Positions 1 to 10,589 are shown, counted from the first letter of the stretch. The stretch: 64,000 nucleotides of DNA from Tenodera sinensis (GCA_030765045.1 CM060965.1:153902374-153966373); one strand, 5' to 3'. The notes: generated from the sequence alone by a model not told the origin. A program made the numbers and translations.

Positions 1-880
1 CGATCAAAAGCGTAACATGTATTTCGTTTCTACGCCATTTTCTATCCTTTGTTTTGGTTATTCGTTATGTTATTTAGCAAAAGGAGTGACACATCCTTGC
101 ACCGTGGTCTAAGCAACCAATGACATAGTCAAGGCTTCGTATAACGATAATGTGACGTAGGCACAATTTCCTTAGGCGTTTTGTGTACAAGAATACAATA
201 GGCTTAAGGATAGATCGATTTTTACAAAACGGATCGCTCTGTGATGGCTTTAAAACTCCACGCTATTTGCATAACTGCAAGGAAAAACATTCATATGAAT
301 TTTTCTAACCAGATCGTTTGTTGGACTGGACCATAATTTTTATTCATGGTTTGGAGATTCGAATTTGCGATATCAATTCCAAAAGGAGAAAAGCGGATTT
401 TATTGCTTGAATTTTACCTGTGTATGCAATTTTTGGTATTCAAACCCCCAGGGAAATTATACGAGTACGTACACTTGATAGAAGCAATTCATAACTAGCG
501 TTATGTAAAATCCTCTTTTTGTTGCAATTTCTATCAAAGCCCAACTAATGATTTCAAAGATAGAGTAACTTTGAAAATGTTACCACTATGTTATTAAATG
601 TGCAGAGTCAGTACTATAATATTTTAATGTTTGCATTAATTACGAATAGCAAATTTGGAACATGTTTGTATTTGTGTTGCATTCCAACCCATCTCGTTAC
701 ATGGTCAAGAATGCGGCGTTAGACATGAAAACATCTGATGCATTAACTTTTTCTACTCTTATACTAAACCACTCCTACAAACTCTTATTCTTCTATCTTC
801 TTCATGTTAGTCGAGATAAACATTTGCAAAAATTATCTCATTGCTAATTTTCTTGTAGGTTCAAGGAAAATATAGAAGTA
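1..880. other. AT-rich intergenic/intronic DNA, nothing recognised
   Basis: I see no splice-supported exon, RNA gene or known repeat here. The 61-codon frame at 662-847 has no recognisable similarity and is probably chance. Confidence 0.5.
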
Positions 881-884
881 TATA

Positions 885-1090
885 TAAGCCTTGGGCAATA
901 GTCAAATCTTTTAAACCTGGTGCAACTGGAAGGCTTTGAAATTCCGTTCTCTTTGCACGGCCAAGAGATAAAAAGTATATAACGACCTTCCGTTTGGAAA
1001 AGTATAGGTAAGCATTACAAAAACTTGCACAAATAACAAGGACTATATCCGAAATTATTCACTCCAGAAAGAAATGCATTTAGACATGAC

Positions 1091-1156
<66 letters not shown>

Positions 1157-1640
1157 AACAACATCTACATTTTTGTGTGTAGTAAGATTTGGTCTATCTC
1201 TTACGGTTTAGAAGTTATACAAAAGTCATCGAAAGTAAACAGGACTACGCGGGCTATAGCCAGAAAGTTCAAAATATACAGTTCATTTGCCATGAAAATA
1301 TTTTAAACGTATGGCGTTTTAATTAAAATCGTCAGTCATTTTTGAGAAAATAATAATTTGAAAATATTTTCCATGAGAAAGTAGTTTAGGGTGGAGGAAT
1401 TTTCTTCAAAATCTTCGTGTCGCATCCTTGAAATAAGTATATTAAACTTTTCATTTTTGAGTTGTACTATTCAGAGGCACGCACGCGCGCGGACCGTTTT
1501 CTGAAAATGCTTTTTTGGATTTAGGGGGCCTCAAAACTTGAATTTCTGGTGAAGTCTCGACATCGAATTTTTGGATCGAATATAACACTTTCCCTGCTTA
1601 CTATACGCAGTAGAGAAAGTAAAAAAGTATTACCATGATA
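885..1640 (-). repeat. Dispersed repeat B, near full copy
   Basis: The reverse complement aligns by eye with 9516-10180. Shared blocks, read on the minus strand, are a purine-rich head (1608-1622), a segment with TTTCACCGG-like and GAGGCCCC-like motifs, a block near 1385-1430, and a tail at 925-960 reading through GGCCGTGCAAAGAGAACGG. The copy has no coding capacity that I recognise. A (TG)n tract lies inside it at 1093-1153. The family is repeated at least ten times in this window and is not one I can name. Confidence 0.7.
1093..1153. repeat. (TG)n microsatellite
   Basis: About 30 uninterrupted TG units inside repeat B. The overlapping CV-repeat open frame is an artefact. Confidence 0.98.
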
Positions 1641-2800
1641 AGGGTTTATGTTAGTATGTGAGTATTTTAAAACAGTTGCTGTCAGCAGTAGATTAAATAC
1701 AGGTAACCGGTTAACCGTCGTAACTCCGCGATAAAAATGTAATTAGCGCTTAAGGGCACATGCCGTTAGGCCGTGTGTAACAGTGTGTCAAGGTGATATT
1801 GAAACCAATACCCGTAGGTCTGGTACTGTTTCATAACTAGGTAGCTGGTGGTGCATGACCGTACCTACTTGGTGGAATGATGTGTGTGGTTCGACTCTGG
1901 TTGCCTGTTAACCAGTCGTTTAGTGCACCGCATATCTGCTTTACCGAATCACTAAATCACAATATACATGACACTACCTAGTAGTGGCGTGTTGAATGGT
2001 AATATGACAGTGAAACAGTGAGTGGGAGTCCAAATCTCATTCCGAATCCCATTTCCACAACCTCTTATTGTTTTATATAGGCTAATGACTGTTTATCCTC
2101 ACGCAGATTCTGATGGAGACGCAAGACTATCTTTCCATCTTGTTTTTTGGACGCCCAATATTTCTTCCGGTAATAATGTTTTCAGTAAAAGTTTAGACGT
2201 ATCCTTCCAGTTTGTCGTTACCTTCCGTCTTCTTTTTTCAAGGTATTTTAATTTTCTCCATTATGATTTTATATGTAACACCCCAGGTGTTATTTTCGAG
2301 ATGGCTTTCCAGGACTAATTTCTAGTTCATGCAACAATTTCTTAAACTTGTCTTTGGGCTGCCTGTATCGATTTAAATTATTTTGTTTCTCAGTTTCAAT
2401 AATAGATTTTTTATATATTTTTCGTAATTTTTTTCATTTCCTTCTTGTGGTTTGTAGAGCATCGCTCCAAATACTGTACGAAAACTTCTTATTTTTAGAA
2501 TTTGGTACATATTTATTAATAGTAATTGTTATGCTTTAGTTAAATTGTTTCCGCTGAGGAGCCAAAATAAGATACCGATTTATTAAAAATTTCCTTCATC
2601 GGAATCCAGATACCTTGTGAAAAAATTTTCTTTTGCTCCATTTTGTTAGTATTGGTAACGCTTCACCTATTTTGTAATAAGTCTGTGGTCGTTAGAAGTG
2701 AAATCCTGCCCAACTTTCCGCCCATAGATCTTATTAATTAGTGTTCACGGTGGTTTTCAAAAGAACCATCAAGCAGACTTGGCGTTTGCATCCATAGTAT
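1640..2800. other. AT-rich DNA, nothing recognised
   Basis: The open frames at 2022-2318 and 2348-2539 have low-complexity hydrophobic translations and no domain or splice support. Confidence 0.45.
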
Positions 2801-2885
2801 TGTCGCCATCGCATTATTGTCGGCACTACCGCAAAGGAGCCGAAGGGAAGAGACAGAGAATGGCCGCATTGTTGGGGCGCTTGCC

Positions 2886-2994
2886 GAAAGAGAGAAAGGG
2901 ATAGAGACTTCTGGAATTTTCTGCTTTGTATTTCACTGCAATAATAACTGAACTTTCCTGAAGTTTCCAGAATAGTACCTGGGAGATATAAATA
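2886..2994 (+). promoter_or_regulatory. Heat-shock-type promoter (GAGA, two HSEs, TATA)
   Basis: A GAGAG run at about 2886-2897 is followed by a perfect three-unit heat shock element at 2909-2921 (TTC-tg-GAA-tt-TTC). A perfect five-unit element follows at 2950-2972 (GAA-ct-TTC-ct-GAA-gt-TTC-ca-GAA), then TATAAATA at 2987-2994. Alternating GAA/TTC pentamers are the HSF trimer binding site, and GAGA plus HSE plus TATA is the layout of insect hsp70-type promoters. An initiator-like ACAGTTT lies near 3014. No heat shock protein frame follows downstream, so the promoter may drive a noncoding RNA, a lost gene or a retrotransposon LTR. Confidence 0.7.
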
Positions 2995-3239
2995 GCGGTA
3001 AAGTGTGAGAAGGTACAGTTTTTGTGTTACTAATTCGGAGCCGTGCTGTTGGTGAATCGGAAAAGACTTTCTTGCTGTTGCAACGAGTGTAAAAAGTTAC
3101 TGTTTACGGAAATAAGTGTTTCTTTATCTCGACTACATCTGTCTTCTTTACTTTACACCCACCAAAGTCACAGTATGAAGAATTTCTTGATGCCGAAAAT
3201 GGTTTTGTATATTTCTAATATATTCTAAGTAAGGTTCGA
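2995..3239 (+). other. Putative transcribed leader downstream of the heat-shock promoter
   Basis: A 61-codon open stretch (3043-3228) lies here, but it begins without an ATG. The first in-frame ATG is near 3175, leaving under 20 codons. No protein family is recognised. It may be untranslated leader, noncoding RNA or LTR R/U5. Confidence 0.25.
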
Positions 3240-3269
3240 TGTCTTCACTGTACTGAAAATAATAACTTA

Positions 3270-3562
3270 TTAAAATAAACAACCATCTTGGCGTGACATT
3301 TCTGTGCAGTGTGTATACAGATCGGAGAATTTCCTTATATGAACAAGTTGTAGATTTTGGTTTGCAATAACCACCGCTGCCATAACATTTTCCCCTCTAG
3401 TTACTATCCTGGCCAAAACTGGAACGTGTGTTAAATTTCCGTTTATAGAAAAAGGCTCTTGGATACAAAGCATATCAATATTTAATTAATCAATACGAGT
3501 TTTAAGTTCAGCCATAACCAGCCTGCTTCTTTGGGCGTTTGTTTGTACAGTTCTTAAGTTTT
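3270..3562 (-). pseudogene. Non-LTR retrotransposon ORF2 endonuclease N-terminus (fragment)
   Basis: Read on the minus strand, the sequence gives QTNAQRSRLVMAEL, then, after a local frame shift or stop, DMLCIQEP and an open stretch ending RKFSDLYTHCTEMS. A QxNxxRSRxA segment followed by a D-x4-QEP block is the start of the apurinic-type endonuclease of R1/Jockey-like LINE ORF2 proteins, whose E in QEP is a metal ligand. Only about 95 codons remain, and nothing downstream (RT domain) is visible below 3270. It follows the ORF1-like remnant, as in an intact LINE. The clade call is tentative. Confidence 0.72.
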
Positions 3563-3586
3563 TTGAAAAACTACTAGAAGAATTTG

Positions 3587-4010
3587 TTAAATTGTGTTCT
3601 GAAGTTGATGGTGCTGTGAATGTGTTCTAAAATTGCGGGTATATGCGGCTCTGTGTTGTGGATTTGCTTTAGAGGTTTGCTTTTTACTTGTCACATTTTT
3701 GTTTATCTTTCCAATAGGTTTCTTTTTTGTTGTATATGTTCCACTTTTCAGTATGATATTTAAAACATTTTGGTTGCTATTAACAGAAGGGGATTTATAA
3801 GAATTTGTCGAATATGAATATAACAACGTGGCCATTTTTATTATAATCAAAGGTAATACGACCATAGCTTTTAACGAAATGGTTATAAATTTCATCTATA
3901 TCTGAATGTCTTCTTTTAAATGCTTCTAATAATTTAAACAATTCCTTTGGTTCTGTGGTTATGTTATGTATCCGTAACTATAAACAGTCTATGACATCGG
4001 GTACGGGAAG
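3587..4010 (-). pseudogene. LINE ORF1-like remnant
   Basis: This lies directly upstream of the endonuclease remnant on the same strand. One minus-strand frame at about 3800-3960 gives a coherent segment (KELFKLLEAFKRRH, then DEIYNHFVKSYGRITF). Another frame at 3587-3780 is rich in K, N, T and Q, as ORF1 tails often are. Frame shifts separate the parts. The identification rests mainly on position relative to ORF2, and I see no zinc knuckles. Confidence 0.4.
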
Positions 4011-4244
4011 TACTATTGATCCACCATTTGCATGTAAAGTTATTATAGATGTCGCAAAACCGAAATCAATGTTTGTTTTCTTCCAGTCTAATCAGCTGTA
4101 ACGTGTTTACAAAGTTCGTGTAGCTATTACAAACATGGTCGTCTTCGTTTACTATCTCTCTTTTGTTGCGTGGTCACCCTTTTCTTTATCCGTCGTGTGT
4201 CGATTATCAACACTTGTTTCTGCACTAATGTCATCGCCCTACTC

Positions 4245-4345
4245 ACAATTATAAGGCATATGGAGGCGGGCCGTACTGCAGACTCCAGCGAATCCTAAGC
4301 TTGCCCCTCCTACCAGCGCTGCCGAATGTGGTGCATATATCTCAC
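4245..4345. repeat. Short dispersed repeat D, copy 1
   Basis: It shares a GC-richer core with 54038-54125, including GGCGGGCCGTACTG, CAGCGAATC and TACCAGCGCTGCCGAATGTG. The 62-codon frame on the minus strand here belongs to the repeat and is not a gene. Confidence 0.7.
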
Positions 4346-4429
4346 ACGCTCTTATGTACAGAACCTCTGCCGGTACACGCACTACGCTTGGCAACAGCGC
4401 TCCGGTTGAACATTGGCCAGCGTTCACTT

Positions 4430-4863
4430 GCCTTTAACTTTTGCGAGCAGTATAAAATCCGTTTCTTCTGTATATAACAGATAATGTACTCAATTTGGAA
4501 GCTTAAATTAATGTTTATTGAACACTATCTATTATATATAGGCCTTCCTTATGCACAATGCTTACGTAACCTAAGATAACACATCATGATAGTGCAAAGG
4601 TCCATTTGCTCCTCTCCCTCCTTCCAAATATATAATGCCATGCGGGAAGTATGACAGACTAGCTTAGCTTTTGGACATGTCTGCTCTAGTCAAAGCCCCA
4701 AAAGTTAAAAGGGGCTATACAAATAAAATAGTAAAAAAGAGATAAGTGGTAGACCAAAGAATAAGCCTATGTGGAAATGGTTCGATTGAATAGGTAAAGT
4801 CATGTGAATGCAGCACTTCCGATTTTTAACATTTGTTGACGAAGTCGAGAAGTGAGCACATAC
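4430..4863 (-). other. Probable intron of the GMC oxidoreductase gene
   Basis: It follows the donor at 4862-4863 on the minus strand. It is AT-rich and no further exon is seen. The intron would continue to lower coordinates through the LINE remnant and repeat B. Confidence 0.4.
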
Positions 4864-5082
4864 CTGTTCGCCACGACACTGCCAGCAGATCCAGCACCAA
4901 CAATGATGAAGTCGTATTCGGACTGGTCGAGTTGTGGTGGTGGTGGAGGTGTAACGTTAGGTTTCTTCAGAAATGCAGAGGTCACCAAGGTGAGAAAAAG
5001 GGTGGTCATGTTTACACCACCGGTGCGGGCGACCATGTCCTCCGCCGCATGGTAAAAGCAGTGGAGTTCTCTTGAGGCATTG
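4864..5082 (-). CDS. GMC oxidoreductase (glucose dehydrogenase-like), N-terminal coding exon
   Basis: The exon encodes a proline-rich stretch followed by YDFIIVGAGSAGSVVANR. This is the N-terminal FAD-binding beta-alpha-beta motif (GxGxxG) of glucose-methanol-choline oxidoreductases, which oxidise sugars and other alcohols and are often secreted in insects. The donor is excellent: CAG then GTATGT, with the exon end at 4864. A usable acceptor (TTATAG) places the exon start at 5082. Possible initiators are ATG at 5036 or 5009. The latter gives MTTLFLTLVTSAFL, which is hydrophobic enough to be a signal or anchor. Splicing after VVANR fits the family. The remaining roughly 500 codons are not visible below 4864, so the next exon must lie beyond this window or the copy is partial. 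The longer frame up to 5201 is intron. Confidence 0.8.
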
Positions 5083-5267
5083 CTATAACATACATAAGAC
5101 ATATAAACACTTATTTGAATAATACCAACTTTTAAATTGTGGAAAGTGTTACATACCAGGCTCACAATTCCTACATGACTGTTTAGCGTTTGCATGAACA
5201 TGCATCGATTCCAAGGTTTTTATCTGAACAAGAGTGTTTGTGATTGAAAAGTTAACATTTTTATTAT

Positions 5268-5480
5268 TTTTCTACTCCGTAGGTACTTAAAGTAAGTAGA
5301 GGGAGTATTGAATTTCTATACACCGAGATACCGAGATTTCACCGGAAATATGTTTTGAGGCCCACTAAAGCCGAAAAAGGGCATTTTTAGAAAAAAACTT
5401 GTTTGGATAAGGTTATTTATGGATTTTCCATTATCCTAAGAATACGAAAGTCGAGTAACTCTAAGCTCGAGACACAACGG
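5268..5480 (+). repeat. Repeat B, head fragment
   Basis: It starts with TAGGTACTTAAAGTAAGTAGAGGGAGTATTG-like sequence, then ATTTCACCGGAAATATGTTT and TTTTTAGAAAAAA. These are the same ordered blocks as 9516-9640. It breaks off after about 200 bp. Confidence 0.6.
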
Positions 5481-5619
5481 GCACACTTCAATATAATTTC
5501 AACCTTTTCGTTAATTCACCATCCGATATGCTAACTTTCATACTAATAAAGTATGACAACCTGGTGGCTAATTGTTCTTGTATGATACAAGCTCTCGCCT
5601 CCAAGTTGGAAATGATTAA

Positions 5620-6130
5620 TGCCACGAATAGAATGTATTTGTCATAAATTGTGTGCTTTAAATAGTTCATTTTGTGTAGCAATACGTTATCGATTGCTTA
5701 CGTTTACCACTTTCACAAAAGTGGTTCAAAATAAAAAGGATTCAAAGGCTATCCCCGGAAAATTCAAGGTTTTAATTTTATTTGCTATGAAAATACCTTA
5801 AACATTCGGTATTTTAATTCAAAATTATTAGAGCCATTTTGAGAAAATTAAATATAATGTGAATTCTCCATATAAAAGTTAGTTTGGGGTGGGGGTTTCT
5901 TCAATATCCATGTCACAGTCTTGGAAGGTTCTAAATAACTTAGATACTCGTGTTTTGAATTATCCTCTTCATAGCCATACATAAACATGCATACACACAC
6001 GGAGCTTTTTCTAAAACGCCTTTCTTGGTTTTAGGGGCCTCAAAACATGTATTTCCCAGTATCGTAATTTAGGGAGGAATACAGTAGCTCTTCTTATTCT
6101 AAGTACGTAGTAGAGAAAGTAAAAATGAAT
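5620..6130 (-). repeat. Repeat B, head-half copy
   Basis: The minus strand matches the head half of the family. GTAGAGAAAGT at 6111-6121 is the inverted head, CCTCAAAACATG lies at about 6038, and GAGCCATTTTGAG with TTTGCTATGAAAATA follows at 5780-5860. Confidence 0.65.
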
Positions 6131-6143
6131 AGCGACATACCAT

Positions 6144-6347
6144 TTGATGAAAAGTGAAGTACTTGGATTTCAAACGAATAATAAAGAATACACAGATCCC
6201 AAATTGTTAGAGGCACAACAATTATTTGATATAAATTACGCATTTGAACAAGATTTTAAACTTTTATGTGATATGTTTATGCTATCTTTTAACAATATTA
6301 AAAAAATAATTCAGAATAAACAACCTTCAAAGATTATTCGCAGATAA
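6144..6347 (+). CDS. Unrecognised 67-codon open frame
   Basis: The frame has a coding-like composition (PKLLEAQQLFDINYAFEQDF, then KLLCDMFMLSFNNIKKII), unlike the hydrophobic chance frames around it. I recognise no domain. It sits between two repeat B copies and ends at a repeat B boundary, so it may be a fragment of a transposon protein or chance. No promoter or splice site decides this. Confidence 0.2.
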   Translation: MMKSEVLGFQTNNKEYTDPKLLEAQQLFDINYAFEQDFKLLCDMFMLSFNNIKKIIQNKQPSKIIRR

Positions 6348-6695
6348 TTCAAAATGTGCATTTCATTTGTGATGAAAGTATAACACATGACAATCCAATC
6401 AAAATCATTACAGCCATTTTTATGAAAATCGAAAAAAAATAATGCTTGACATGTAAACGACAGTTGGTAGTGGGCTTTTCTTGAAAATATTTGCATTGCA
6501 TCCCTAGAATATACTGAATTTGAATAGCCAATTTGATATTAACTGACTTTGCACTTTTGAGTTGTGTTATCCAACATATACACATACTCGCACTCACACA
6601 CAGATGCGCTCCGAGTAGTTTTTTTAACTTCCTTTTTTCCTTTCTTCTTAAATCAGGGAGCCTTAAAACATGTTTCCCGTGAAATACGTGCAGTT
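6340..6695 (-). repeat. Repeat B, head-half copy
   Basis: The minus strand matches the family blocks, with AGGGAGCCTTAAAACATG at about 6655-6672 and ATTACAGCCATTTTTATGAAAAT at 6408-6430. Confidence 0.6.
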
Positions 6696-6749
6696 TTTGT
6701 TATGATTACTGATTTAATCTACTATGTCCTTCTTCTTGAACGAAATACG

Positions 6750-6850
6750 AAATTTGTAAATGAAGTTTATCTTGATTAACAAGAAGTAGATAGAACATAA
6801 GGCTTGTTTGTAGAAGAGTGAATAGAGAAAGCAATATGAGTGACCCGTAA
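6750..6850 (+). repeat. Repeat B, 3' end fragment
   Basis: TAGAGAAAGCAATATGAGTG (6824-6843) matches the end of the copies at 10285-10305 and 48020-48035. The sequence before it matches the GATTAACA and GTAGATAGA tail. Confidence 0.5.
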
Positions 6851-6914
6851 GATTTTGTTAAGCACTACCAAATGTTGAGTTGCTTCTCGCGATGTTCAGC
6901 ATATAGGGATCCAC

Positions 6915-7200
6915 TAGATTTTGCTTTCTCTATCACGTACACAATAGGCTAAGAGCTCAAATGAAATTCCTGTTTTGAAAGTCCAATACCTTCCAAAGAT
7001 GCGAAAAGAAGATTTTGAAGAAAATTTTCCCACTCCAAATCTACTTTTACATAGAAAATATATCGACATGTTCTTATTTTTGAAAAATTGCCTATACGAT
7101 TTTTTATTTTTTATTTAATACTCGCTCTCCCTTTAGGTGAGGAGTACGAAAAGAAAAGATTAAAAAAATTCCAATTAAAATACGTGGTATAAAACGTTAA
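6915..7200 (+). repeat. Repeat B, degenerate head copy
   Basis: It carries AATACCTTCCAAAGATGCG, AGATTTTGAAGAAAATTTTCCCAC and a TATTTTTGAAAAATT block, in the same order as the copy at 9516. Confidence 0.55.
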
Positions 7201-7640
7201 GTAATATTTGTTATATGGTACCCACATACTACTTTCGTTATACATAACAAATTTAACCCTTGCAACATAACAGTAATCATATAAAAACTGTTAACGATGT
7301 TGCGTTATTTACGAAGCATTCTGCTTATATATGATTTCAAAATAAGCAATGCTGGCTTAGGTAGGTAACATGCGGGAGGAACTGCTCAGGTTTAACCCGA
7401 AGCTTAGAGGGAAGTGAAAGTAAAACTGATGTATCGCACTCGCACAACTTTCTCTACTTGCTCGTATGTTACAAATTCTTCTGTCTAGTTCCTAATTCTG
7501 ATAATTTTCAATACACATATACACTTCATTGTTGAGATACAGTAGGCAAAGCCATAGTCAGGATTTTAAAGGAAATGTTGCCTTGACAGTAAGTTTTATT
7601 TTCACGACCACAAGCAATAAAAATAAAAAAGGAATGGTGA
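7201..7640. other. AT-rich DNA, nothing recognised
   Basis: No repeat or coding match was recognised. Confidence 0.4.
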
Positions 7641-8135
7641 CTTACCAGTTAACGTATTTGGAAATTCCAAACAATAACAAAGAATATCTCTGAAATGGTA
7701 AACTCTATAGAAGCATGTTATTCGACATAAATTGTGTGCTTTAACGAGATATGTTGGGTAGTGATTTTTCCTCTATTTCTTACAGTTAGCATTATTAAAC
7801 AAAATAATTTGGAATGAATATGACATTTCGTGGAAATTCAGTGTGTACTTTTGCTATTCATGCAAATAAGTAAGCATAAGGGTACTTTTGGTTTGGGGAT
7901 TTTCTTTAAATCTTCATATTTCATGCTTAGAAGATACCGAACTTACGAATAAAAGAGTGGTAGGTATTAATCTAGTTTTCATTTTTGAAAACAACCGTCT
8001 TTTAATTTTTTAATTCAGGGAACCTCAAGCACGTATTTACGGTGAAATCTCAGTAATAACATTTTGGTTAGAATATAATGTCTTTACCTACCGACTGGAT
8101 ACGTGTTAGAGAAAGTGTAATAAAGAAAGGGGAAT
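7640..8135 (-). repeat. Repeat B copy
   Basis: The minus strand shows the family order. GTTAGAGAAAGTG lies at 8106-8118, CAGGGAACCTCAAGCACG at about 8015, GGTTTGGGGATTTTCTTTAAATCTTCAT at 7890-7918, and AACAAAGAATATCTC near 7675. Confidence 0.6.
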
Positions 8136-8289
8136 CCGAAAATAAAATAAACGTTCCTTCAGATGATGAAGTTTCACCAAAGTAACATAAGCTTACAACA
8201 TGGAACATTTTAAAAATTGTAACGCTTCAAAAATAAAAAGTAAAGAAATACAAATAAAATAAAAAATATAATTTTTGATAAATTCCACA

Positions 8290-8740
8290 TACTTTCAGCA
8301 CATTTATTCTAACTCTTATAGTTTGCCACTTATGCAAAATTATAAATAATTCAATCTGAACGAAGATGACTTCCAGGATCCATTTGCAGAAAATTCAAGA
8401 TACAGTTGTTAGCAGCCCAAAAATAATCTCAGAGCTAATTTTGAGAAAATTATTGCATTTTTTGGATGTAAGGGGTAGTTTGGGATGATGGGGCCGCATG
8501 GGGGGAGGTGGTTTGTGGCAAAAATATGTTGAAAGAAACGGACAGTACAAAGTTTCGATCTTATCTTTCCGTTCGTGTTTGATTTATACTGCTAGCTCGT
8601 CCTTCTATGAAAGTACTATTTTTTAGGGTTCAGTGAACCTTAAACATGCATTCGTGCTGAAACCTCGGCATTGACTTCCTCTACCTAATATGTATAAGTA
8701 AACGATAGCACGAGTAAACAAAACGAAAAATTTAGAAACT
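8290..8740 (-). repeat. Repeat B, degenerate copy
   Basis: GTGAACCTTAAACATGCATTCGTGCTGAAACC (8632-8663) and AGTTTGGGATGATGG (8468-8483) match family blocks on the minus strand. Confidence 0.5.
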
Positions 8741-9510
8741 GTCTCCCCCCTCTCCTCTATTATGCATAATAGTATTGGAAGTTTATCTGAAAGAAGCCAT
8801 TAGCGAAATTGCTAAGATAGATAAGGATTGTATCAACGAAAGTAGTCAAAGCAACTCACCAAAGCTCACTATTACTGGAGTACATGTTGTTCGACTGATA
8901 AAACGTGGTAATTTTCTTGCTATATATACCGTAGATAAAACAAATGAGAGGGCTATCTGACATACTGCGCACAGTTAGTGAAGCTTGTGGAGGGGGGAAA
9001 TTCACGATATGAGCTCTAGCGAATATTGTCATTGTAACCTTAAACCACACGCTTTTCCTTATTAGCGAATCACCAGTAAGTGCCGTGCTTAGCAAACAAA
9101 AGTGACATTTCCGTTTCATTACAGATATTGGTAGTTCAAAACAGACACGCAAACTACTGTGGGATCGAACATCTGGAGATATCAAGAAAATAATCATGCA
9201 TAGTAAGGCAATAAAATACAATAATACAATTAAAAAATACCGTAAATCATGCACAAACTCATTATTTCAGCAGCAGGATGTACTAAAATCATATGTGTGT
9301 TCTAAATACGCATATTTCAATAATTAATACATTTGTGTATTTTTAGGAAATGTATTATTCTTTAAAATATAAATATATAAATATATATGCAACTATCATA
9401 GTCAATATTGTATATAATTAGCTATTTATAGTGCTTTACATTTTGAAACGTAAACATCGATAGCATATTTGTGAAGAACTTTTTTATCATAATACTATAT
9501 TTACATTCTC
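8741..9510. other. AT-rich DNA with an unrecognised open frame
   Basis: A 132-codon minus-strand frame (8856-9254) is open, but I can assign no domain, promoter or splice sites to it. The first part is a hydrophobic run. I treat it as unproven. Confidence 0.3.
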
Positions 9511-9515
9511 TACTC

Positions 9516-10365
9516 TAGGTAGAGAGAGTATTGTATTCGACCCAAAATTTCTATTTCAAGATTTCACCGGAAATATGTTTGGTGCCTCCTAAATATTTAA
9601 AAAAATGTTTTTAGAAAAAGGTCCATGTGTGTGTGTGTCTGTGTATCTGCTGTGGGCAACATTACTCAAAAACGAAAAGACGGTTAAAAACCAAAGTTGA
9701 TATCTTTTCAGGATGCGGCACGAAGATTTTGAAGAAAATTTCTCCGCACTAAACTTCCATTTTTCGACAATTTTTATTTTCTCAAAAATGTCTAACGATT
9801 TTGATTAAAATGCCATATGTTTAAGATATTTTTATGGGAAATGAAATATATATTTTGAATTTTCTAGCTATAGCCTATATGGTCCTGTTTACTGTTCATG
9901 ACTTTTGCATAAGTGGTAAACCGCAAGAGCTAGACCAAATCTTACCATACAAAAATGTAGATCTCGTTAAAACACATGTTAAAACGTTTGTTCAAATGCA
10001 TTTTTGTGTAGCAAACCATTTCGGAAATAATCCGGGTTGTTTGTGTGAATTTTGCAATGCTGAAAACTTTTTCTCAAATGGAAGGTCGTTATTTACTTTT
10101 TTATTTTTTGGCCGTGCAAAGAAAACCGAATTTCAGAGCTTTAGAATGTTTGACTATCGTTCAAAGGCTGCTGTCCATATTCCTCTTACACCTATAAGAA
10201 AATCAGCAATAAAATAATTTGTGCAAATGTTTATCTCGACTAACATGAGGATAGATGAATAAGAGTTTGTAAGAATAGTTAACATAAGAGTAGAGAACGA
10301 TATGTGAGTGCAACACATCAGACTTATTAAAGTGGCTTGGAAACTAGTGTATTGAACGAGTACTA
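9516..10365 (+). repeat. Repeat B, reference-like full copy
   Basis: This is the best copy of the family. It starts near TACTCTAGGTAGAGAGAGTA (9520-9539), a short inverted palindrome, and runs through ATTTCACCGGAAATATGTTTGG, a (TG) run, AGATTTTGAAGAAAATTTC and TTTTTGGCCGTGCAAAG. It ends near GTAGAGAACGATATGTGAG (10286-10304). The 127-codon frame inside (9834-10217) is not conserved as protein between copies, so the unit is probably non-autonomous. Confidence 0.7.
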
Positions 10366-10589
10366 ATTCACTTTTAGTTGCAATGTGGCTGCAAGCTCTC
10401 TTTGATGTAAATGCACGAAATACTTGAATGTCATATATCCAAATCATTGGATTGGTAAAGAGGGGCCAATTACATGGCCACCACGATCACCGGATCTTAA
10501 CACTCTTTCATCTATTCTTGTCGTACGAATCCAGCAGCGTTAGACACCTTATCATCACACCGCATCTATTGGCTCGCACTGCTGATGTG

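Noticed and set aside
9834..10217. 127-codon frame in repeat B
   Set aside because: Other repeat B copies break the frame at once, so there is no sign of protein conservation.
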